Positions 43,040-54,074 of a stretch of DNA of 64,000 nt are shown here, piece after piece (position 1 is the first letter of the stretch; each line of letters begins with the position of its first letter). This stretch comes from Adiantum capillus-veneris. Lineage: Eukaryota; Streptophyta; Polypodiopsida; Polypodiales; Pteridaceae. A model generated the notes under the pieces. That model had not been told where the DNA came from and made no database searches. It saw only the letters and a list, made by a program, of their open reading frames with translations. Both the position numbers and the translations under genes were made by a program. The stretch is taken from contig CM043955.1 in assembly GCA_014529385.2 (NCBI GenBank), positions 140,310,206-140,374,205 of the forward strand, in the 5' to 3' direction.

Positions 43040-43420
43040 CCTTCTAGATGTTGGTGTCATCTCATGGTCATCATTGAAAGTATCATTAAGAAATGAGTTT
43101 TGATTTTCTCATGCTTTGGTGTCATCTCATGGTCATCATTAAGTATCATTAAGAAATGAGTTTTGATTTTCTCATGCTTTGCGTCGATTATCTTTCTCTC
43201 CCTAGTTCTCCATTTGGGAATGTGCTTGCTGGTATTTTCGCATGCCAATCTGTCTGGGTTTTTGTCAAGAGTCCCATGCCACAACATCTCCACTAGCCAG
43301 CTATTTCTATCAATAATTTGAGACATAGACCACTTACATATGCCACCCATATCACCATTTTGAGTCTCCTCCTCCTACTCCACGTATCATAAACTTTTTT
43401 CTCGTTGGCTTAGCTAAAAT

Positions 43421-43741
43421 GTGTGTCATTTCTATCGTCTTGGACATTTGTATTTGCCTCCTAGCCGCATTCCAAGCTATGTGGTGCCCCTATTGTGTAT
43501 TTTTTATGATGAGTCCATTGTGCATAGTCCTGGTGTAGAGGCCACTGGGTCTCTTTTGCACATTACGCCTCTCAACATCAAGGTGCATTATTATGATGCC
43601 AAGGAAAGACTCTACAAGAGAGTCATGTTGGCTTATGTGCCTACACAAGACAACCCTATTGATCTTTTTGAAAAGGCTTTGATTTCTGAAAATTTCAAAG
43701 CTTTTTACAAAGATCTGGGCTTACTCCCCTTTGTAGACTGA
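43421..43741 (+). pseudogene. Copia RNase H C-terminal remnant
   Basis: The 3' half of this 106-residue frame (about 43,580-43,741) reads NIKVHYYDAKERLYKRVMLAY, then PTQDNPIDLFEKAL and F-K-x-F-Y-K-D-L-G-L. This is the standard end of Ty1/copia polyproteins (H-I-x-V-x-Y-H ... P-T-x-x-N-P-A-D-x-F-T-K-x-L ... LGL), with several key positions changed (Thr-Lys of FTK is Glu-Lys). Only this end is preserved. Confidence 0.6.
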
Positions 43742-44899
43742 TCACATAGGGCCTGACACTTCCCCTTACATGTGTGCCAACTCATGTTCACCGCATCACT
43801 CCCAAGAGAAATTTATTACCCTATTATGGTAGTGATATGAATCAACACACTTAGGACTACCAGGAAACCTTTTCTCCTTATTGGGAGGTTTTTCCCCTCA
43901 TCTTGTATATAGGCTCATTGCTAGAACGAAAGTCTTATCTTTTTATTAGCACACTTGTTGATACCACTTCTTGTCTTGCATGTTCTTGAGCTTCTCTTTC
44001 ATCTTCTGCATCTTTCTGTGTACTTCTATAACCATATTTCCAAAAATTACCATGTTGTGGTGGGAATGTGTGTGAACACTTACAACCATCAGTACATTTT
44101 GTCTCTCAATAGGAGGTGTTTTTTCCCCAGCTTGTATATACACCCATTATTCTAGCGCAAGCCTTATCTTGTGCGAGCACAATTAGTAGTATTTCTTGTG
44201 TTGTGTAATCTTGAGCTTCTCCTTCATCTTCTCCATCTTTTTATGCATTCTTGCCCCATTCTATTCCAACATTGCCAACACTTCATGGATCTCCTTAACT
44301 TAAGACAACCATTTTCAACAAAAATCCCCAAAAAGATGACTAGTCATTCAACCATAATGGGTGCCATCGATCACCACACGACAAGTTCTAATTGTCAATA
44401 AAAGGTTGTATTTGACCCAACTAATTCTTGGAGTCTACTCACATCATGAGCAATTTTATGAAATGAAATATGGAGAAGGTTTTCATGCGGAAATACCTCT
44501 TGTTCTCCTCAATCTACACTCTCTACCTCACACATATTCCAATGTACACACATTCTAATTTGCTTCCCACACATAATCCTAATCAAGAAGCACACATATG
44601 CAATGAAAGAAGAGGGAAACTACACCAACCATGCACACAATCACCAAATCTACTCAACAATGGATTAGTTGGTGTGCATAACAATCTAACTAGTAGCTCA
44701 TAAGCTAACTATGCATGGAATTCTCAAGCACAATCACACAAACTAGGTGCACACGCTACACTTATTAAAGAGGGACAACATTAGAGAGAGAGAGAGAGAG
44801 AAAAAGAGAGATTGGTTCCATTAGATAGTCACATAAGCATGGAAAGCCCAAGGATTTATACCTCCGGTTCACACTTACACCTAAGGTTCACATGCAAGG
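43742..44899. other. Repeat debris, no gene
   Basis: Two diverged direct repeats of about 200 bp are visible (around 43,890-44,010 and 44,110-44,240; shared words such as TCTTGAGCTTCTC and CTTGTATATA). There is a short GA run at 44,782-44,800. Open frames lack motifs. Confidence 0.4.
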
Positions 44900-45070
44900 T
44901 GTAAGAACTATGGAACTAGACTCTGAGATCCTCCTCCCAACCTCCCTTTATATAGGCGGGCTCCTAGCCCCTTGCCCTAGACGGATCCCCTGTCCACACT
45001 ACCTAGCCCGACCCTTGGCCGTAGTCCATGACTATCCTAGTTCTTAGGGTACAGGACCCTTGTCCTGACA
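44900..45070 (-). repeat. 3' LTR of the gypsy chromovirus
   Basis: TG...CA termini, nearly identical to the split right copy at 50,680-50,824 and 56,240-56,269. The 171-bp length is short for a plant chromovirus. Confidence 0.85.
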
Positions 45071-45083
45071 TTACTCCCCCCTT
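45071..45083 (-). other. Polypurine tract of the gypsy element
   Basis: Read on the minus strand as AAGGGGGGAGTAA immediately upstream of the 3' LTR, where plus-strand DNA synthesis primes. Confidence 0.75.
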
Positions 45084-45099
45084 AAAGAAGAGTTTTCAT

Positions 45100-45955
45100 C
45101 CTCGAAAACAAAAGTGGGAAATTTCTTCTTAAGAACACTTATGTTTTCCCAAGTGGCACCTTCTTCAGGTCGGTCTTTCCACTTGATTAAGGCTTGTTGT
45201 CGAAAACAAAAGTGGGAAATTTCTTCTTAAGAACACTAATGTTTTCCCAAGTGGCACCTTCTTCAGGTCAGTCTTTCCACTTGATTAAGGCTTGTTGTCG
45301 TACATGATTTCATGTACGCAACTCATGATAATCCATAACACATTCAGGTTCATGCGGTGAAGTAGGAGGTTCAATGTAATCGACCAAAACCTGTTGGTCA
45401 ATGGAGTTGTCGTCCCCATGTAACTGCTTTCGTAGACGGCTTACATGAAACACTGGATGAATGCGATAATGTGATGGTAGTAGTAGTTTGTAGGCACGAT
45501 CACCAACTCGCTTGAGTATTTTGAAAGGCCCACAATATCGGAGAGATAATTTAGGTGTCGGTCCAGTTTTCAGACTTTCTGAATGTTCTGGCACACGTAA
45601 AAATACTTCCTCCCCTTCTTCGAAGGTAACTTGCCGACGTTTCTCATCAGCGTGTTTCTTATACCGATCATGTGCTTGTCGGACATTCGGATGAGCAAGT
45701 TTCAGCATATCCATGTGGTCTTGGAGAAAATCCTTAACCTGTTGAAGTTTTCGGTTGCCAACCCCACCGTAACTGGTGACCTAGGTTGAAACCCGTACAT
45801 GAGCATGAAAGGACTAAAGCCTGTTGTGACATGCTTAGAACTGTTGTAGGCAAACTCGAGAATAGGTAAGTATTCTTCCTAGTCTGTCTGTTTTTTGTTG
45901 ACGTATTCTCTTAGCATATCCTCTAGCACCTGGTCAACTCGTTCCGTTTGACCAT
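45100..45955 (-). pseudogene. Gypsy integrase C-terminus and chromodomain
   Basis: The frame 45,714-45,310 reads HPNVRQAHDRYKKHADEKRR, GEEVFLRVP, LSLRYCGPFKILKRVGDRAYKL, then RIHPVFHVSRLRK, the classic integrase C-terminal SH3-like region of plant chromoviruses. Downstream, 45,300-45,103 encodes RQQALIKWKD and EEGATWENI, the core of a chromodomain that would target integration to heterochromatin. Between 45,955 and 45,715 the frame is broken by a stop after the integrase core and by shifts. Confidence 0.75.
45103..45298 (-). repeat. 98-bp tandem duplication in the chromodomain segment
   Basis: The segment from CGAAAACAAAAGTGGG at 45,103 recurs at 45,201 with few differences (period 98 bp). 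On the minus strand it encodes the chromodomain-like ALIKWKD ... EEGATWENI residues, so the duplication repeats part of the domain and shifts the frame (98 is not a multiple of 3). Confidence 0.8.
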
Positions 45956-47921
45956 CTATTTCTGATGATCAGTAGTACTGAGGTTGAGTTGTGTACCCAG
46001 TCGTTTAAATACAGCTCTCCAGAAGTGGCTGTTAAACTTGGGGTCACGGGCACTAACAATATTACTTGGCAACCCATACAATTTGTATAGATTGTCCACA
46101 AATAACCTTGCTAGTTCCGCTGTCTTAACCGTTGATTTGGTCGGAATAAACTTACATAGTTTAGTCAACCTGTCTACGACCACCCATACTGAGTCATGAC
46201 CTCGTATAGTGGTTGGTAAACCTACACTGAAATCCATGGAGATACTTTCCCATTTTCCATTGGGAATTTCCAAAGGATGTAAGAGTCCTTCTGCTTTCAG
46301 GCGCTCTGCTTTGTTAACTTGACATTTTTGCCAATGCAAGACATAAACTTGAACAAATCCATGTAGACCTAGCCGGCAAAGCTGTCGTCGTACGAGAGAA
46401 TAAGTTTTTCTAATCCCGGGTGTCCTGCACTTGGACTATCATGACATTCATAAAGAATTTGGCGCCGAATGTCTGTGTCCGTCGGTACACAAACTCTCCC
46501 CTTGTGGAGTAGGTACCCATGGTCGATGGTGAAATGCTTCCATCGTTGTAGTTCATCACTTGATAAAGGAGAACTAGGTGTGGAGGTTAACTGTACACTA
46601 CCTGCATTAGAGTGAGAAGGATCCCTCTTTTGAACATGGCTCCACACTTTGGAATATGTTTCATCTTGCTCATATTTGCCCTTGAGAGATTCTAAAAATT
46701 CACTACGAAGTTCCGTGAACAAGAGGGAATTGATCTCTAGCATTCGACTGAGAGCGTCTACCACTACATTGTATCGGCCTTTGCGATACCTTAACTTGGC
46801 GTCATATTCCCAAAGGATCTTGTCCCACCTGGCTTTTCGACCCTTTAAATCTATTTGTTGTGTAAACCATTTGATGCTTTCATGGTCAAACACAATCTCG
46901 AACTGAGCACCATGCAGATAGTGGCGCCATGTCTTTAAGGCAGACACTATTGCATAGAGTTCATGTTCGTAAGCAGAATAATTCTGCTGAGCTGCATCCA
47001 GCTTCTTACTTTCAAATACAATTGGCCATCCATCTTGTAACAGGACTGCTCCAATGGCACTGTCACTGGCATCCGTTTCCAAAACGAATGGTTTCAAAGG
47101 ATCTACAATAGCCAGTATAGGAGATGTAGATAATACATCTTTGAGTGTTTCAATACTCTGTTGTTGAGCGGAACCCCACTGAAAAGCCTTACCTTTGCCT
47201 TTTAGTTGGTCTGTCATAGGTACCGCAAGGTGAGCATAGACTTTAACGAACCTTCGGTAAAAACCTGCAAAGCCTAAAAAGATTTGTAATTCTTCCAGAT
47301 TTTTAGGAGGTGGCCATTTCCGGATGGTATCCACTTTGAATTGATCCATGTATAGGCCATTAGCTGAAATGACATGTCCTAAATAATGAATTTCTTCCTT
47401 GAGAAAATCACATTTAGATTCCTTGGCATATAACTTGTTTGCACGTAACAACTCAAACACCTGCCTGAGATGTTGTAAGTGCTCTTCTTCAGAAGCACTA
47501 TAAACTAGAATGTCATCGAGGAACACAATGACAAATTTGCCCAAATATGGTTTCAAGACACTATCCATAAGTGTCATGAATGTCGCGGGTGCATTGGTTA
47601 ACCCAAAGGGCATCACCAAAAACTCGTAATGTCCAAACCGTGTTCGGAATGCAATCTTAGGTATATCGGCAAGCCAAATACGGACTTGGTGATATCCTAA
47701 CCGCAAGTCGATTTTCATAAAAATGCGAGCATGAGCTAGCTTATCAAATAACTCATCTACCCTTGGCAATGGGTATTTGTTCTTAACTGTAACCGCATTC
47801 AAACCCCGGTAGTCTACGCACATGCACATACTGCCGTCCTTTTTCTTCACCAAAAGGATAGGCAAAGCCCATGGTGAAGAACTGGGTTGTATAAACCCTC
47901 TGCTAAGGTAGTCAGCAAGCT
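45956..47921 (-). pseudogene. Gypsy reverse transcriptase, RNase H and integrase core
   Basis: The long frame 47,865-46,369 (498 aa) contains the RT motifs in order: [53 protein letters not shown] and FLDDILVYS (the YxDD motif as FLDD). RNase H follows ([31 protein letters not shown]), then a remnant of the H2C2 zinc finger. A frameshift near 46,360 leads to 46,339-45,956 with the integrase core (WESISMDFSVGLP, VVVDRLTK, SARDPKFNSHFW). It copies RNA to DNA and integrates it. A stop near 47,921 and frameshift near 48,010 separate it from the protease. Confidence 0.85.
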
Positions 47922-47951
47922 AACGTTCCACCTCAGTAGCCTCTGAGTAAC

Positions 47952-49883
47952 TCATACTGTAAGGTGGTTTACTAACAAGTTTACAGCCTGCAACCATGTC
48001 AATGCCATATTGCACTGAGCGTGTCGCGGTAAACCTAATGACAAATCGTTAGGAAAGACATCTTGAAATTCCTCTAACAACTTTTGTAACTGATTAGCAA
48101 CGTTTGCTTGTGTAGAATTAGAAATTGGCGGAATAGACGAGAGAGAAGCATGCGGCGTTGAGGAATGTTCAACAGACTCAATGTTAGAAAGAAAATGAGA
48201 CAGCGAGTAACACAAGAAAGCCTGTTCTATTTCATTATCAGAAACGAGCTGCATATCCTTGGCAGTACAAATCAGTGGTGATGATGGTATATCCTTTTCT
48301 CCTAACAACCACACATGTGTGCCATGGGAATCAAACATCAAACTGTTGTGCTCATAGCTACGCATCAATGATGGCCCTAGGCTATGTAACCACTCCCTAC
48401 CAAGAACCACATCAGCCCTTTCCATGTTCATAACTTGAAAATCCAAACAAGTAGAGTACCCTTTTACTTCCAATGGAACAGCTCGACATTGAGTATCCCA
48501 TATTTCACTATCATGTCCATTCATCATTGCTACCTTGTAGCGGTGGGTACTCGGAGTTTGAGGCAGTTTGATCTTTTTCACCAATCCGTAATTGATGAAA
48601 TTGTGCGTAGGACCATCATCTACCAAGATGTGCACCTTGTGCCCTTGCAGATATCCATGCATACGTACTAACTCATGTGGTCCAAAGGTTTGTTTCCACA
48701 TGGAAGCTGTGAGACAGCATTCATGCACCACATCAGTGTGTGTTACTTCCACTGTAGAGAACTTGGAGGAAGACTCGAGAGGCAGTAGTTGCACCGTGTT
48801 GGGACAATCCTTTTTGCCATGGCCTCTTCCTAAGCATTGAAAACATAGCTTCTCTTTCTTAGCCTTATCAAAATCCTCAGGGGAGAGAGGACCCCTAGAC
48901 CCCTTGGGTTTTTTAGATGCATCTGAATTAGCAACTATAAATTTTCTTTTATTGTGCCCGTACTAAGTGCGTGTGTTACTATGTGTACTAGCAGGAACGT
49001 TACTGTTATGTGTTTTCTTATCATCAGGGTTATCATGAATATGTGCTTTCACTATGGCTTCCTCAAGTGTTTTAGGGTCCTGGGATTTGACATACTTCTT
49101 AAGTTCTGGAGTCAGACCTCGTATGAACCCTCGTACTTGTTGAAAGGTATCCAAGCATTCCAACTTGAGGATGACATCCCTATAGTGAGAGATATATTCA
49201 AGGAGTGACGGATATTGGCGCATGGAACACGTGTCCCAAGCGGTCCAATTCCGATCGGCCTCGTTTGTAGGCAAAAATTCCTTGCTAAACATTGATTCAA
49301 AGGCTGCCCAACTCTCTGGTATGATGTTCTTCTCCTTGAGAGACTTCCACCATTTGTAGGCCTTGCCTTCCAGATTTAAGCTCGTTTGCAGAGCTCTTAC
49401 TGCATCCGGAGTTCGTCGTAAGGCGTGAATTCCATCCCATTTACTGAGAAAGATGTTCACTGCATCCTTATTGCGGTCCCGGTCTTCGCCCTTGAAAACT
49501 GGTGGTTTAAAATTCTTCAACAAATCATTTACCTCTTTGGCAGTGAGAGTATGCAGTGTTTCATTAATTGGGCCTTGCCCTTGTGTTCCAACGTGCTCAT
49601 GCATGTGGGTGTCAGCCGGACTCTTAGTCTGCTGTTGCATCAATTGAATGACTAATGTGGAAAGTTTAGTAACATTTTCATTTAAAGCCTTAAAATTTTC
49701 ATCCATGACTGTCATGCGTGTCTGAAGTGCACGAAATTCTTGAATATCGATCAATTCATAAGTATCTTCTCCTACCGTAGCGTCGCAGGTACTCTCCTTG
49801 AGAGGATCCGGCCGTGAGTCGTCATTGGCAGGGTCGAGAGTACTTTGCTCAAAATCGAATGTCATGTTGATATCCGAATCCAT
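47952..49883 (-). pseudogene. Gypsy gag, zinc knuckle and protease
   Basis: Gag starts at the ATG at 49,883, with an acidic N-terminus, a coiled-coil segment and the Retrotrans_gag core (residues about 110-270, with KWWKSLKEKNIIPESW and RGFIRGLTPELKKYV). An in-frame TAG at about 48,963 interrupts it. The same frame then gives a CCHC knuckle (CFQCLGRGHGKKDC) and a protease with ILVDDGPTHNFI, where the usual catalytic D-S-G is D-D-G, and DVVLGREWL. Gag-Pol in one frame is usual for chromoviruses. The frame closes at 47,952 after a shift. Confidence 0.8.
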
Positions 49884-50666
49884 GGCTACACAGTGCAGTC
49901 AAAGAAGTACTCAGGAAAAAATACCTGATTTTGGTAGCACTTGCAAAGTATAGCGAACTCCCCTTTGCGCGTCGTAGCACTTAATCGTCGAATAAACAAT
50001 AATTTGCACCGGCGGGGTACAAATCGAACTCCGCACCGTGTATGGTTGAAGCTTCACCTTTGAGTCGAAGCTTAATTGTTGGAAGCTTCGGCTATTATGT
50101 TGCTTGAACGCCTCTTGAAGTCGTCGCAAAAAAATATGCAGGTTCTGTAAATTTTTGCAGCTACTGAGCGTAGTCGGACTTTGTGAGATTCGATGGGAAG
50201 CCGAGTGTTTGCTTTGCCTTGCTTGTGTTGCTCTGGCTTGCTTGACCGCCTTGGTTCGCTGAATTGCCTATGGGAAGGGCCACTAGTAGTGGCCAAGGCC
50301 TAAGGCTAAAGGACAAAAGGCCTCACAATGTGAAAATAAGCGAAATTTTGAAGGAAAAAAAACGTAGGCAGCGGGCCGTTCTCTGCGAGCAAGGAGATGG
50401 AGATGGTGTGGGTTGCTCAAGCCGGCTACGGCCGCGAGATGGTGGCGCAAATCTCTACCTCCCCATGGCGCTCCTTCCAAGCCAATCTCCTCGTGACTTC
50501 ATGCACCACACACATAGTTCCCAAACGAGAAAGGCGGCCCGATTTGGCAAGAAAACTATATATTTTTGGAAAAGCTCCCAAAAAGCCACGGTTCTCACCT
50601 AAAGACCTTGCTTTTAGGAACCTAAAGAGACCACGCCTAGAGAGAGAGTGGAAGAGAAACTCCTAT
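49884..50666 (-). other. 5' untranslated leader of the gypsy element
   Basis: The region between the 5' LTR/primer site and the gag ATG. It contains a GAAGCTTC-rich stretch near 50,045-50,095. No gene is supported; plus-strand frames here are shadows. Confidence 0.6.
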
Positions 50667-50678
50667 GCTCTGATACCA
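50667..50678 (-). other. Met-tRNA primer binding site of the gypsy element
   Basis: Minus-strand TGGTATCAGAGC, adjoining the 5' LTR boundary at 50,680, complementary to the 3' end of initiator Met-tRNA. Confidence 0.8.
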
Positions 50679-50679
50679 G

Positions 50680-50824
50680 TGTAAGAACTAGGGAACTAGA
50701 CTCTAAGATCCTCCTCCCAACCTCCCTTTATATAGGCGGGGTCCTAGCCCCTTGCCCTAGACAGATCCCCTGTCCACACTGCCTAGCCCGACCCTTGGCC
50801 GTAGTCCATGACTATCCTAGTTCT
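50680..50824 (-). repeat. 5' LTR of the gypsy element, first part
   Basis: About 145 bp matching 44,900-45,044. It stops at the copia insertion and resumes at about 56,239-56,269. Confidence 0.85.
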
Positions 50825-50908
50825 TGTTAGGAAATAAGACGTAACTAAATAGATAATTGAGTAGATTATTTAATGGAGAGAGACAGATCTACATACACGA
50901 GATTATAG

Positions 50909-50943
<35 letters not shown>

Positions 50944-51593
50944 CACGATATACGTGGTTCACACAATGTGGGTTACGTCCACGGGAAAGCAGCCACTCAA
51001 TGGCTTTAGTACTTTTAAACAAGAAGTAGTTTACAAAGGTATTATACCCTTTTGGAGCTCCCGCCTTGCGTCACTCTCACCACCTCACACCCACCTTGTT
51101 GCATCAACTTCACACTATGAAATGTGTGTAGAAATGGCCTCCTTTTATAGGCCAAAAGGGTTGCCCTCTCTCATGAGATGCAGCCATGTGTAGCCGTCCT
51201 TGTGTGAATAAGTCCAAATCGGACGCTCCAATCTGCCCATGTGTGGCCTCCCTTGTGTAGACAAATCCGCTTTTGAATTCGGCCACCGGCCACCGGCCAT
51301 TGACTTCCGACCACCGACCAACCGACCGGTTGTTTTCCGACCACTTTCCGACCACCGTCCGGCCATAATATTCCGGCGAAAAGGAATATTTCCGCAAGGG
51401 AAAAAAAAAAGTCTCGAGGGCTTCCGCCCCCGAAGCCCCTAAAGTTGCCCCTGAATTTTCGTCGTGAAAATTATGGTTTCCGACGATTGATTTTCCTTCA
51501 CGCACGATGGCTTCTCCTCATAATGGGGACCTTACAAATGTGCGCTTTTACCACAAAAGATTACAAGGGGTAAATCAGGCTCCATACTTAACA
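50825..51593 (-). repeat. Copia 3' LTR
   Basis: 769 bp with TG...CA ends. It contains a GA microsatellite (about 50,913-50,939) and repeated CGGCCACC / CCGACCACC words near 51,275-51,360. Confidence 0.9.
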
Positions 51594-51819
51594 ATCTCCC
51601 ACTTGGAGACTGATCTCCAAACCAAACCTATGACTGCTTTCCATCCTGGCTTCTTATCCTTGAATGCCGATTGAAGATGAGCAAAAGCTCAACTTCTCCT
51701 TGTTGACCACCTTTGTAAACATGTCTGCAGGATTTTCACTTGTATGCACCTTTCTTAGATTTAGTTGTCCCTCTTCCAAAAGAGTGCGTATGAAGTGATG
51801 GATAGCGCTTTGACTATCA

Positions 51820-53160
51820 CTATACAAGACACAATTGTCTTGTTTGAATCCAAGATTTTCTAAGAATTTGTGAAGCCATAGAATTTATTTGCTTGCCTGT
51901 GTCATTGCTACATACTCTGCTTCCATTGTAGAAAGTGAAACCACATTCTGCAGCTTTGAAGCCCAGCTTACTGCTGTGCCTCCAACCGTGAACACTAGCC
52001 AGTAGTGCTCCTTCGAGTATCTTTGTCACCTGCCATATCTGCATCAGCATACCCTTCTAGAAAAATATCAGTTCCTCCAAAATACAAGGCATTTGTTGTT
52101 GTCCCTTTTAGATACCTAAGTATCCACTTCACAGCTTGCCAATGCTCTTTACCTGGGTTGTCCATGAGCCTACTCACAACTCCCACTGCATGTGCAATGT
52201 GTGACCTTGTCCAGACCATAGCATACATTAGAGAACCTACCGCTGCAGCATATGGAACTTTAGACATATAGGCTATCTCCTCTTGTGTCTTTGGACACAT
52301 ATCCTTCGTTACTTTAAAATGACTAGCCAAAGGTGTAGAAACTGGTTTTGCATTTTGCATTGCAAACCTTTCTAGTACCTTCTTGATGTAATCTTCTTGA
52401 GATAGCTTTATTGTCTTCTTTGTCCTATCCCTTGATATTTTCATACAAAGTATCCTCTTTGCAGCACCTAAATCTTTCATTGAAAAAGATTTAGACAGCT
52501 CCTCTTTTAGGTCTTTGATGTTCTGCATGTTAGCACTTGCAATTAACATGTCATCAACATACAACATTAGGATGATGAATTTACCATCTCCAAAATTCTT
52601 CGTGTAGACGCAGTGATCCGAGTTGCATCTTGTGAATCCATGATCCAACATCCATCGATCAAACTTCAAGTACCATTGTGTTGATGCTTGCTTTAAACCA
52701 TACAAGCTCTTCTTTAATCTGCAAACCATTTTCTCCTTACCTTTTACTTCATACCCCTTTGGTTGAAGCATGTAGATTTCCTCCTCTAAGTCACCGTGAG
52801 GGAATGCCATATTTACATCCATTTGCTCGAGAGTTAGATCATGAGCAGCCACAAGGCTTAAGAAAAGCTTAATTGAGTTCATTTTTACAACAGGAGAAGA
52901 TATTTCATTGAAGTCAATACCTTTCTTTTGAGAAAACCCTTTTACCACAAGCCTAGACTTGTTCCTTTTCTTCCCATCTTCTTCTTCCTTCAGCTTGTAC
53001 ACCCATTTGTTTTAAAGTGCCCGCTTACCTTTAGGCAACTCAACCAACTCCCATGTTTGGTTGCGATGTAGTGAGTCTATCTCCATTTGCATGCTCTTCG
53101 TCCATTCTTCTTTGGATTCATGTTGCATAGCTTCTTCGTATGATTCTGGCTCTCCAGAAT
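51820..53160 (-). pseudogene. Copia reverse transcriptase and RNase H
   Basis: The frame 53,002-51,995 (335 aa) carries SRLVVKGFSQKKGIDF, LEQMDVNMAFPHGDL, LYGLKQASTQWYLKF and ILMLYVDDMLIA with the catalytic YVDD, then GSLMYAMVWTRSHIAHAVGV. A frameshift near 52,000 leads into RNase H (52,050-51,820) with YADADMAGD, STMEAEYVAM and a D-S-Q-S-A motif. Upstream, 53,160-53,005 encodes WTKSMQMEIDSL and ends in a stop near 53,012. The enzyme copies the element RNA. The TAA at about 53,012 and the shift at about 52,000 disable it. Confidence 0.85.
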
Positions 53161-53166
53161 CTGAGA

Positions 53167-54074
53167 TCAAGAGATGGTTGAAGGAAGGAACAAACCTTTC
53201 TGGAGGTCTACTTGCTCTTGTAGATCTCCGGGAATAGGTTGAGTCTCCTCATTTGGTTGACGTTGTTGCACATTGTCACCGTTTGCAGTCCTTGAGTCTT
53301 CACCGTCCTCAAGCTCCATGTACTCATCACCTGTTTCTTTTGTTTGTTTTCTTTCCAAGTAATCTTTGTACATATTTTGTTCGTTAAAAATTACATCCCT
53401 ACTCCTTAAGATTTTACCATCTTCAGGATTCCATAGGCGATACCCAAAGTCACCTTCTCCATAGCCAATGAAGAAAAAAAATTTGGACTTTGCATCTAGC
53501 TTTGATCTTAGGCTTCTATCTATGCGCATGAAAGCCTCACACCTAAACACTTTGAGAAATGCATAATTCACCGGTTTACCTGTCCATGCCTCTTCTGGAA
53601 CTCCCCCATCCAATGCCGTTGAGGGGACCGATTGATTCAGTACACAGACGTACTTACAACTTCTGTCCAAAGCTCAAGCGGTAGGCCTGCATGTAGCCGC
53701 ATGCTTTGTGCTCGCTCCATGATTGTCCTGTTCATCCTTTCCGAAATCCCATTTTGTTGAGGTGTCCTTGGGGTTGTCCTTTGCCTTTGAATGCCATTGC
53801 TAGCACAAAAGCTTTCAAAAGCTTGGCTGCAATATTCGCCTCCATTGTCGGATCTGAGGCATTTAACCTTGGTACCTATTTCATTCTCCACAAAGGCTTT
53901 CCACCTTTGAAATATGGAAAATACATCGGATTTATTCTTCATGACATAAACCCATGTTTTTCTAGTCGCATCGTCTATGAATGTTACATAGTACAATGAG
54001 CCACCAAGTGATGGTGTACTTGCAGGACCCCAAACATCAGAATGAACCAACAAGTTTTTTATTTTTTCTTTCAT
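53167..54074 (-). pseudogene. Copia integrase
   Basis: The frame 54,074-53,637 has HSDVWGPASTPSLGG, YVTFIDDATRKTWVYVM, LRSDNGGEYCS and TPQQNGISERMNRTIMERA, including the integrase D,D-35-E residues (Asp in SDVWG, Asp in SDNGGE, Glu in NGISE). A frameshift near 53,640 continues into 53,670-53,167 with AFLKVFRCEAFMRI, FIGYGEGDFGYRLW and an acidic linker to RT. It inserts the cDNA. Two shifts (near 54,065 and 53,640) break the polyprotein. Confidence 0.85.
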
